Of a stretch of DNA of 13,226 nucleotides, positions 7,765-13,226 are shown one piece after another. The notes under the pieces were generated by a model. That model had not been told where the DNA came from. It saw nothing but the letters and a program-made list of their open reading frames with translations, and searched no databases. A program made the position numbers and the translations under genes. Origin of the DNA: Akkermansiaceae bacterium (GTDB lineage: Bacteria > Verrucomicrobiota > Verrucomicrobiia > Verrucomicrobiales > Akkermansiaceae); NCBI GenBank assembly GCA_018676385.1, contig JABHEX010000127.1, forward strand, positions 1-13,226, read 5' to 3'. The stretch's first letter is position 1, and each line of letters begins with the position of its first letter.

Positions 7765-8451
7765 TTAGTCTGCCGCATTCATGGTCTTGCTAACAAGCGC
7801 CTTGACGGCGTCCACAAACTCCTGATCACCCTCGATTGTGATATTCAGCGAAGTGTTTTTTCCAGAATACTTGAACCGCACATCATGAAGTTCCTTTTCG
7901 AAGGAACACTTGATGGTGACCGCATGGTTAAATGAGGACTTGGATCTGCCGGTGGCAGACATCGTCTTGGCCAGTTCCTTTTCGAGGACTGCCACATGAC
8001 TTTCCTGGAACCCAGCATATGTGATCGTCTCGGAAACAAGGGTGAGGCGCGTCAGGGTCGCACTGGATCCAGTGATACGCTCGGCTTGTGTGATGATCTT
8101 GTCGACGAATTCCTTAGAACCCTTGATGCGCAGATTGGCCGTCCCGGGTGTCGTTCCTGTTTCGAAAACAGCTAAATTGCTCTCGCTGCCAGTCAGTGTC
8201 ACATTTTGCATGTCATTTGCTTTTGAATAAGACCGACTGTTAATATCGCCCCTTATCTTCTCCTTGAGTGTTTCATAAGAGCCGGGTGGAACCGCAATGG
8301 TGCCGACCGCTGTTTCCAGTCGCACGACTCCGTCCTTCTTGTTCGGTTCGCGTGTGCAACTGGCAGTGAATATGGCGGCTAGAGCGACGGCTAACGTGAT
8401 GTAAGTTTTTGCTGATGTTGTCATAGTGTTTCGTTTTGTTATAGTTTTCAT
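7765..8451 (-). CDS. Putative lipoprotein with two related halves, function unknown
   Basis: This 228-residue protein has an N-terminal export signal: basic residues, a hydrophobic core TYITLAVALAAIF, and TASC at 29-32. C32 would be the lipidated cysteine, though Thr at -3 makes the lipobox imperfect, so plain secretion is possible. M10 (8424) is an alternative start that keeps the signal. No known domain was recognised. Residues about 84-125 and 178-221 look like copies of one another. Each ends in a beta-strand plus helix block, NLRIKGSKEFVDKI in the first and NITIEGDQEFVDAV in the second. The second half (about 134-228) is also clearly homologous to the C-terminal 90 residues of the sigma-factor chimera at 8876-9598. 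A heptamer repeat sits just upstream of the start. The gene may once have been the target or partner of the adjacent sigma-factor locus, which is inference. Confidence 0.75.
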   Translation of the reverse strand: MKTITKRNTMTTSAKTYITLAVALAAIFTASCTREPNKKDGVVRLETAVGTIAVPPGSYETLKEKIRGDINSRSYSKANDMQNVTLTGSESNLAVFETGTTPGTANLRIKGSKEFVDKIITQAERITGSSATLTRLTLVSETITYAGFQESHVAVLEKELAKTMSATGRSKSSFNHAVTIKCSFEKELHDVRFKYSGKNTSLNITIEGDQEFVDAVKALVSKTMNAAD

Positions 8452-8460
8452 AATTAGTTT

Positions 8461-8479
8461 AGTTGTTAGTTGTTAGTTG
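8461..8479. repeat. Heptamer tandem repeat in the lipoprotein leader
   Basis: AGTTGTT (plus strand) is repeated about 2.7 times, and a degenerate AGTTT lies just to the left. On the minus strand it reads AACAACT and lies 10-28 nt upstream of the lipoprotein ATG, inside the expected 5' leader. It may simply be a slippage product, or it may space the ribosome entry region. Confidence 0.6.
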
Positions 8480-8523
8480 TCTTGTTGACGGAGTAAGTTA
8501 ACTATCGATGATGTCTGACTGCT

Positions 8524-8529
8524 ATTATA
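8524..8529 (-). promoter_or_regulatory. Possible -10 box for the lipoprotein gene
   Basis: The minus strand reads a perfect TATAAT here, about 73 nt before the lipoprotein start and just after the end of the SUMF1 remnant. The best -35 is weak: GTTACA with a 15-nt spacer, matching four of six consensus bases. AT-rich spacers can produce TATAAT by chance, so this is only a candidate. Confidence 0.25.
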
Positions 8530-8538
8530 GTTTGATGA

Positions 8539-8790
8539 TCAGATTGTAACGCCGGACTTTGCATCGCGACGATCATGCCGGTCACAAACTGACGCCACAC
8601 AATCACCCACGACGCTTTTACGGCTCGTTGGGCTGTGGTAGTAGCGGAACGACGACAACAGGTAGTCGCGAAGGAGGCAGCCCCAGGAACCACCCCGCGC
8701 CACACGGGACGACGAAGATGGTTCATCCGAGTCCTCACACCATTAAAGCACGTTCCCGCCCAAGTCATGAAGGCCGATAGGCCGAAAAAA
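8539..8790 (-). pseudogene. Decayed C-terminal fragment of a SUMF1 / formylglycine-generating-enzyme-like protein
   Basis: The 424 bp between 8452 and 8875 hold no intact gene, but one minus-strand frame carries clear SUMF1-domain landmarks. GLHDLGGNV (8749-8775) matches the GLYDLGGNVWEW block, with the second half damaged to L-stop-WCED by a TAA at 8743-8745. Further on come RVARGGSWGC (8677-8706) and then LLSSFRYYHSP, the usual GGSW and R-Y block. It ends with a weakened VGDCV where VGFRCV is expected, and stops at TGA 8539-8541. An in-frame stop at 8797-8799 and no start codon confirm that it is dead. The cysteine in GGSWGC falls where FGE has its first catalytic Cys, but the position of the second Cys is Tyr. 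The ancestor was therefore probably a non-FGE SUMF1 protein of the kind often found near sigma factors or kinases in these phyla. Confidence 0.72.
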
Positions 8791-8875
8791 GAAATATTAG
8801 AATCAAAATGTTCTACTGTTAGTTGCTGCGTTATCAATGGCCCTAGTGCTCTCGATTCGCTACTCCAATGAACGT

Positions 8876-9598
8876 TTACTTGGTTTCCTTCATCTTGTTC
8901 GGAAGCGACTTGATGCCTTCGACGAACTTCCGGTTCCCCTCGATCGTGACAGTCAAGGATGCTGCCTCTTCGGAATAATTCAGTCTTACAGCATTCAGAT
9001 CCTTTTTGTAATCGGCCTTTCCTGCGTCCGCCAGTGTATTCCATGAGGCCAGTTCCATCGTCTTGGCCAGTTTCTGATCGAGAGCCGCTAGTTGACTTTG
9101 CAGGAAGCCGGTGTGTGTTTTCGTTACAACAAGCAACTTAAAGCGGCTAAGCTCCACTTTTCTTCCCAGAAGTTCCGCAATCCGCCCGGACTTGAGATCC
9201 TCATGATAGCGGAGTGTGATAATTTTCCGGTTGTTGTCGGTTAGTTCACCAAGGCAGCCTTTCAGAGCGTGGATCCGATCTGAATCGGATTCCGACGGGT
9301 GCGACGATTCTGCCAGCCATTGCCCTTCCAGTGCCTCAAGAGCTCCGTCATCAAGCCCACATGGTTGCCTGTCCCGTCGCCGTAACAAGTCGATGGCCTT
9401 GTTGCGTCCCGTTCTCAAGCTCCACCGCAGCACATGGGTGGCGTCCTCGTAATAATCGACTTTGGCCACCGCGGCGGCGCAGACATCCTGATAACAATCC
9501 TCCGCGAGATGGAAATCGCTAAGAATTGAATCCAAGTAGGACAGGATCTTGAGCCTGTTCTTGAGGAGTGACCTCACGATGTCTGATTCATTGAGCAC
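8876..9598 (-). CDS. Chimeric sigma-70 family (ECF-like) factor truncated in region 4 and fused to a lipoprotein-type domain
   Basis: This is a 240-residue open frame with a GTG start at 9596-9598 (an in-frame TGA lies shortly upstream). Residues about 8-77 are sigma region 2, including LAEDCYQDV (31-39) and the WSLRTGRNKAIDLLRRR block. Residues about 110-149 are the first half of region 4: LGELTDNNRKIITLRYHEDLKSGRIAELLGRKVE is expected to run on into a recognition helix (typically S-V-Y...L-x-R-A-R). Instead, at residue 149/150 (about 9151/9152) the protein changes to a 90-residue tail homologous to the C-terminal half of the lipoprotein at 7765-8451. Shared points are LAKTM, the TIEG strand and the FV helix start. 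No frameshift is seen. The tail has no export signal here and would sit in the cytoplasm. Half of the -35 binding helix-turn-helix is missing, so normal promoter recognition is doubtful. The family resembles the Rhodopirellula/Verrucomicrobium sigma-70 group. Confidence 0.78.
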   Translation of the reverse strand: MLNESDIVRSLLKNRLKILSYLDSILSDFHLAEDCYQDVCAAAVAKVDYYEDATHVLRWSLRTGRNKAIDLLRRRDRQPCGLDDGALEALEGQWLAESSHPSESDSDRIHALKGCLGELTDNNRKIITLRYHEDLKSGRIAELLGRKVELSRFKLLVVTKTHTGFLQSQLAALDQKLAKTMELASWNTLADAGKADYKKDLNAVRLNYSEEAASLTVTIEGNRKFVEGIKSLPNKMKETK

Positions 9599-9735
9599 GT
9601 GTAGAATTTTATCTGTTCATAAGGATATCGTATGAAACTACAAAATCACGACATCCTAGTGGGATTTTTTTGATAGATGAAAAAAATCGGGGAATCGTGT
9701 GGTAATTTTCTAACCTCGATTCCAGAATACAACCC

Positions 9736-10977
9736 ATGATCATAACACATCGAAAAATAGGAATCACCCTAGCCGCCCTAACGATTGCAGGATTTTCCCT
9801 GCAACCATCCGTGGAGGCCAAGCCACTTAAAATCTACATTCTGGCAGGGCAGTCGAATATGGAGGGGCATGCCAAGGTTGAGACATTTGACTACATGGGT
9901 GATGATCCCGCCACCGCTCCGCTACTGAAAGAGATGCGCGATAAACAAGGGAAGCCACGAGTCTGCCAGGACGTCTATATCAGTTATTTAACTGGCAGAG
10001 GAGGGTGGGGGAAACCCATGATTGCTATGTCCAAGAAGGGTAAGCTGACGACTGGTTTTGGTGCGGACGGTTCAAAAATTGGTCCGGAGTTCACCTTTGG
10101 GCTGACGATGGAAAAGAAGCACGACGGCCCGGTCCTGATCATCAAGACGGCATGGGGTGGCAAGAGCTTGCATACCGACTTCCGACCACCCAGTGCCGGG
10201 CCATACAAGCTGAACGAGTGGCAGTTGAAAAACTACCCGAAGCAGGAAGGTCACGGAATCCCCAAGGATTTTGCAAAATGGAAGGTCGATAAAAAAGCGG
10301 CCACCGGGCATTACTACCGATTGATGGCGGAGCACGTGAAGAAGGTCTTGGCTGACATCAAGCAGGTCTACCCGGACTACGACCCCAAGCAGGGCTATGA
10401 GCTCGCGGGTTTTGTCTGGTTCCAAGGATGGAATGATATGGTCGCCAGTCACGAATACCCTCATCCCGATAAACCGGGGCGCTATGGTCTCTACTCGGAT
10501 CTGTTAGCGCATTTCATCCGGGACGTGCGCAAGGAATTTGACGCACCAAAAATGCCGTTTGTCATCGGCGTGATGGGTGTGGGTGGTGTGCAGGACAAAC
10601 CGAACTATTTCAGGCAAGCCATGGCCGCTCCCGCAGCACTGCCCGAGTTCAAGGGCAATGTGCTTGCCGTGGAAACAGCATCCTATTGGGATAAACCGCT
10701 CGGTGATATTGAAGCCAAGCACGGAAAGGTCAGACAGATGGGATACTTCTTGAAGTCAAAACACAAAGACCACGCTAACAAGGATGGCAACATGACCAAA
10801 GAACAGCAACAAGCTTACCTCAAGGAGTATCGGGCTAAGTTGATCACCCCTGCCGACGAAGCCACGTGGAAACGTGGTGCCTCAAATGCCGGTTACCACT
10901 ACCTCGGTTGCGCCAAGACCATGGCGCTGATTGGCCAGGCGTTTGCCGAAGCTAATCTGAAACTGGAAAAGAAATAA
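9736..10977 (+). CDS. Exported SGNH-type acetylesterase, SASA (DUF303) family
   Basis: This 413-residue esterase has an N-terminal signal peptide (basic start, core IGITLAALTIAGFSL, cleavage near VEA-KP, residues 26-30). Its family is the carbohydrate esterase/sialic-acid-specific acetylesterase group (PF03629). The block I nucleophile is S40 in ILAGQSNMEG. IGPEFTFG (115-122) is the conserved GPE block. GFVWFQGWNDM (225-235) is the central W-Q-G block, and H388 in NAGYHYLGCAKT is the likely catalytic His near the end. Members of this group remove O-acetyl groups from sugars. Although labelled sialate-type, many act on plant or algal polysaccharides, which fits the sulfatases in this window better. 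The gene is divergent from the chimeric sigma factor (137-bp gap) and ends 15 bp before a large palindromic repeat. It shares little beyond the SGNH blocks with the two esterases at 11159-13226. Confidence 0.88.
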   Translation: MIITHRKIGITLAALTIAGFSLQPSVEAKPLKIYILAGQSNMEGHAKVETFDYMGDDPATAPLLKEMRDKQGKPRVCQDVYISYLTGRGGWGKPMIAMSKKGKLTTGFGADGSKIGPEFTFGLTMEKKHDGPVLIIKTAWGGKSLHTDFRPPSAGPYKLNEWQLKNYPKQEGHGIPKDFAKWKVDKKAATGHYYRLMAEHVKKVLADIKQVYPDYDPKQGYELAGFVWFQGWNDMVASHEYPHPDKPGRYGLYSDLLAHFIRDVRKEFDAPKMPFVIGVMGVGGVQDKPNYFRQAMAAPAALPEFKGNVLAVETASYWDKPLGDIEAKHGKVRQMGYFLKSKHKDHANKDGNMTKEQQQAYLKEYRAKLITPADEATWKRGASNAGYHYLGCAKTMALIGQAFAEANLKLEKK

Positions 10978-10992
10978 GTCGTGCCTTGTTTC

Positions 10993-11057
10993 GGTAGGGT
11001 CGTCTCGCCGAGACGACCGCTTTATCAAAACGGTCACCTCGGCGAGGTGACCCTACC
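10993..11057. repeat. REP/BIME-like nested palindrome pair
   Basis: This 65-bp element contains two hairpins and an outer stem. Unit 1 (10998-11018) has arms GGTCGTCTC and GAGACGACC around GCC. Unit 2 (11032-11052) has arms GGTCACCTC and GAGGTGACC around GGC. The outer arms are GGTAGGGTC (10993-11001) and GACCCTACC (11049-11057), so the whole can fold as one long stem carrying two side hairpins. It lies between convergent genes (9736-10977 and 11159-12601) and has no T-run. It is probably a dispersed, REP-like extragenic element that may also stop or protect transcripts. No second copy was found in the window. Confidence 0.85.
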
Positions 11058-11080
11058 AAAGTTGAAACACATCATCCACT

Positions 11081-11098
11081 GTGGACAGGATTGTCCAC
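11081..11098. repeat. Short perfect hairpin
   Basis: GTGGACA (11081-11087) and TGTCCAC (11092-11098) form a 7-bp stem with a 4-nt loop, downstream of the REP-like element and between convergent genes. No T-run follows on either strand. It may be a weak terminator for the minus-strand esterase or a piece of another extragenic repeat. Confidence 0.5.
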
Positions 11099-11158
11099 TC
11101 TCCTTAACAGAAACCGCGCAGCCGTTCGTCCTGCAGGTTCCCGGCACTCTGCTCGGAG

Positions 11159-12601
11159 CTAGTAACCGCTCGTGCTGAATGGCGAGGCGGGGAGGCCGTC
11201 TTTGTTATACAGGTTGCTCCCGGTCGGATACTGGGTGTAGGCATAGCGCACCGCGACGGGTGCTTTGACCTTGTCGCTCCAGACGACCAGATCCGCGCCC
11301 TCGATTTCCCCCTCAGCCCAGTGCCACGTACCGTTCTTGTCCTGAATTGATAGCCAAGGCATCTTGGCTCCGGGTGTCGGTTTTGCTGGCTCGTAGCCTT
11401 TTTTGTTAGCCAGCATCAGCCCGGCGCCGACGTAGTTGAAACTCACGCGGATTTTTGTGCCCTCAACCTTGTGGCTCTTGTAAATCGGGCCGCTGGGAAC
11501 GAGTTCTTTTTCGCCATACTGGTGGTGTCTTGCCCAGCGTGCCAGTCGCAGTCCGACGTCGTACTTGTTCACCGGGTGCTCTTTCACCGCGCCGATGTCG
11601 ATGGTCACAGCCATGCCGGTGTTGTTGAGAGTCATCGCCTCGAGTTGTGCGTTGCGGATCTTCGCCCTGCCATCACACATCTCAGGTTTGTCTTCCGACG
11701 ACTGTCCGATGCTTGCGATCTGGACGAAGTAAAAGGGGAACTCGCCCTGACCCCACGACGTGCGCCAGTCGGTGATCATCGATTTCATTTTCAGGAAATA
11801 CTCGCGCCCTTCGGTGTGGTTCGCCTCGCCCTGATACCACAGTGCCCCGCGGATCGCGTATCCGATCACAGGCATGATCTTTGTCTGGTAGTTGGTCTTT
11901 CGCGTGCTCCGCTTCTTACCCTGTTTGTATTTCTCGGTCTGCAGTTCCTCGGGAACCTCGCGCATCCACGCCTCGATTGGCGAGCCACCGGTCGCCGCCA
12001 TGAGCAGGGCGAACGGGACTTTTTGCTCGGACTGAATCTTGCGGGCAAAACAGAAGGCGACACGTGAGAACACCCGTGACGTCTCAGGCGTGCAGATGAT
12101 CCATTTGTCGTCACGCCACTGGCGCAGGGCAGGGTAGTTCGCGTTCTGAATCGTCTTTGGTGGCCATGGTCCCATCTTGAGCGGGCCTGCCATGTTAGAC
12201 TGACCCGAGCAAAGCCAGACCTCACCGATGAGTGTGTTTTTGATTTCGAGCGTTTGCGTCGATTTTCCCAACGTGGTAACAACCGTCATGGGTCGACCCT
12301 TGGGGGCGGTGTTGACCGACGTGAGCTTGTCGGCTTTCATCGCCGGCAGCTTCAGCCGCCATGTTCCGTTAGGTTTGGTTACTGCCGTGCCGATGTGCTC
12401 TGCCAACATCACCCGCACCTTGGTCCCGGGCTTGGCGGTGCCCCAGACGGGGACTTCCATCTGCTGTTGGAAGATCGCGTTGTCCACGAATGGTTTGCCC
12501 AGCGTGAAGACAACCTCGTTGCCGGTCTGTGCCCGGCTGGTAAGAGGCATCACAGTGAATATCACAATTATCACGCCCAGCATGTTGTTGAGTTCTTTCA
12601 T
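11159..12601 (-). CDS. Exported sialate O-acetylesterase-like SGNH hydrolase
   Basis: This is a 480-residue protein. The ATG at 12601 is preferred over the upstream in-frame ATG at 12694 because it opens a signal peptide (MKELNNMLGVIIVIFTVMPL, cleavage near SRA-QT) and avoids overlapping the upstream gene's stop codon. Residues about 35-120 form an N-terminal beta-sandwich that starts with the family's common pattern (IFQQQMEVPVWGTAKPG). The nucleophile is S135 in WLCSGQSNM. TGGSPIEAWM (204-213) and LWYQGEAN (254-261) are the other conserved esterase blocks. The likely catalytic His is H342 in TIDIGAVKEHPVNK. A C-terminal beta-rich region ends in LYNKDGLPASPF. The protein would remove O-acetyl groups from a sugar outside the cytoplasm. 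Sialic acid is the named substrate of the family, but polysaccharide acetyl groups are at least as likely here. It follows a homologous gene by 92 bp on the same strand, so the two are probably co-transcribed. Confidence 0.88.
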   Translation of the reverse strand: MKELNNMLGVIIVIFTVMPLTSRAQTGNEVVFTLGKPFVDNAIFQQQMEVPVWGTAKPGTKVRVMLAEHIGTAVTKPNGTWRLKLPAMKADKLTSVNTAPKGRPMTVVTTLGKSTQTLEIKNTLIGEVWLCSGQSNMAGPLKMGPWPPKTIQNANYPALRQWRDDKWIICTPETSRVFSRVAFCFARKIQSEQKVPFALLMAATGGSPIEAWMREVPEELQTEKYKQGKKRSTRKTNYQTKIMPVIGYAIRGALWYQGEANHTEGREYFLKMKSMITDWRTSWGQGEFPFYFVQIASIGQSSEDKPEMCDGRAKIRNAQLEAMTLNNTGMAVTIDIGAVKEHPVNKYDVGLRLARWARHHQYGEKELVPSGPIYKSHKVEGTKIRVSFNYVGAGLMLANKKGYEPAKPTPGAKMPWLSIQDKNGTWHWAEGEIEGADLVVWSDKVKAPVAVRYAYTQYPTGSNLYNKDGLPASPFSTSGY

Positions 12602-12693
12602 TGGGAAACTTGTAGAGTTGATCAAATGGGGTGTCCAGAGATAAGGCCGCGTTGGGTGATGAGCAAACGACAGGCCCGTCACAAAATAGAGCA

Positions 12694-13226
12694 CTAGCCG
12701 TCGGTTCTGAAGGACGATGCAGGTAGACCTTCCTTGTTAAACAGGCTAGGAATGCCGGCGTTATCAAACGCATACCTAACAGCGATGGGTTCCTTCACCT
12801 TGTCGCTTGAAACAACGATGCTGTCCTTATCGATGAGTGCTTTGGCCGGGACAGATTTCTTATCCGCTCCTGCGATGGTGAAGTTGGTTAACATGCCGTC
12901 TTTGGCAACGAGACCCGACCCCGTATGATCAAACGACAGCCGGATCTTTCCACCTTCGACTTTCATGCTTTTGTAGATTGGTCCGGAATACACCAGATCC
13001 TTTTGTCCATAGTCCTTGGCCAATGCCCAGAGGGATAATCGTTTGCCGACATCAAGCTTGTTTTTGGGATGTATATCCTCGACCTCACCAATATCCATAG
13101 TGACAGCCATCCCCGTTGAAGGCACTGAAAGTGTCATTAACTGAGCCTCACGCAATTCGTAAGATATCCAATCTGACCAGTGCTTTTTATATTGAAAGGG
13201 TGCGATCTGCACATAATAAAAAGGGA
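12694..13226 (-). CDS. Sialate O-acetylesterase-like protein, C-terminal part (cut by window edge)
   Basis: The frame is open to the right edge. The 176 residues seen begin PFYYVQIAPF, so the GTG at 13212 is only an internal codon and the true start lies outside the window. They align along their whole length with the neighbouring esterase from its residue 289 onward. Both have a block of the GMAVT-DIG type with the likely catalytic His (here EDIHPKNKLDVG), SGPIYKS, VEG-KIR-SF, the DKVK-P-AVRYA strand region and a GLPAS tail. The nucleophile serine block is out of view. Between the aligned blocks the two proteins differ considerably, so this is an old duplication or a pair of distinct family members rather than a recent copy. 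The gene lies upstream of the second esterase on the same strand. Confidence 0.85.
   Translation of the reverse strand, partial: PFYYVQIAPFQYKKHWSDWISYELREAQLMTLSVPSTGMAVTMDIGEVEDIHPKNKLDVGKRLSLWALAKDYGQKDLVYSGPIYKSMKVEGGKIRLSFDHTGSGLVAKDGMLTNFTIAGADKKSVPAKALIDKDSIVVSSDKVKEPIAVRYAFDNAGIPSLFNKEGLPASSFRTDG

Noticed and set aside
8502..9044. 180-residue minus-strand open frame across the end of the sigma chimera and the following gap
   Set aside because: Its first part is a shadow of the chimera in another frame, and its later part lies over the SUMF1 remnant in the wrong frame. It shows no coherent domain.
9653..9671. Hairpin ATCCT/GGGAT followed by a T-run upstream of the SASA esterase
   Set aside because: The stem is only 5 bp including a G-T pair, and no plus-strand gene ends before it. 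It might be a leader attenuator, but the evidence is too thin.
11471..12067. 198-residue plus-strand open frame opposite the sialate O-acetylesterase gene
   Set aside because: It is antisense to a gene with all esterase blocks, and its Arg/Leu/His-rich composition is typical of shadow frames.
12602..12694. N-terminal extension of the second esterase from the ATG at 12694
   Set aside because: It overlaps the stop of the upstream gene and places 31 non-signal-like residues before a good signal peptide.
1..13226. CRISPR arrays, tRNA or rRNA genes, and insertion sequences
   Set aside because: No spaced direct-repeat array, no tRNA-like cloverleaf or rRNA segment, and no transposase frame with terminal inverted repeats was seen on reading both strands. 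The REP-like element is the only mobile-type repeat.

Overview
The window looks like chromosomal DNA from a free-living, probably marine, member of the Planctomycetes-Verrucomicrobia group, with Verrucomicrobia favoured. The reasons are the dense set of exported sulfatases and acetylesterases, a sigma factor resembling the ECF-like family common in Verrucomicrobia and Rhodopirellula, a SUMF1-type remnant, an exported vWA protein of a kind common in these phyla, and the lack of Shine-Dalgarno sequences before the starts. The taxonomy is inferred from gene content, not from a marker gene.

Layout. 3-1526 (+): 3' part of a FAD-dependent oxidoreductase with an added C-terminal beta-sandwich-like region. 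1755-2942 (+): exported vWA protein followed by a strong terminator. 3122-4084 (+): exported alpha/beta-hydrolase esterase. 4287-5705 (-) and 5770-7452 (+): two different formylglycine-type sulfatases, divergent from a 64-bp spacer. 7453-7764: non-genic, with a decayed coding remnant and a bidirectional terminator. 7765-8451 (-): putative lipoprotein with two related halves. 8452-8875: non-genic, holding a SUMF1-domain pseudogene fragment, a heptamer repeat and a possible promoter. 8876-9598 (-): a sigma-factor gene cut in region 4 and joined to a copy of the lipoprotein's C-terminal domain. 9736-10977 (+): SGNH-type acetylesterase (SASA family). 10993-11057: a nested, REP-like palindrome pair. 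11159-12601 (-) and 12694-13226 (-, cut by the window edge): two tandem, diverged sialate O-acetylesterase-like genes.

How the genes fit together. The sulfatases, the alpha/beta-hydrolase esterase and three SGNH acetylesterases, mostly with export signals, would strip sulfate and acetyl or other acyl groups from a decorated polysaccharide or glycan outside the cytoplasm. No glycoside hydrolase, polysaccharide lyase, transporter or intact sulfatase maturase is present here, so backbone cleavage, uptake and formylglycine formation must be encoded elsewhere. The FAD oxidoreductase belongs to a family common in such clusters, but its substrate cannot be read from the sequence.

The most unusual stretch is 7765-9598. 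A sigma factor has lost the recognition-helix end of region 4 and continues in frame into a domain homologous to the neighbouring exported lipoprotein. Between the two lies a dead SUMF1 fragment. This reads as the scar of deletion and duplication in an older sigma factor/SUMF1/lipoprotein locus, although a functional cytoplasmic fusion cannot be excluded.
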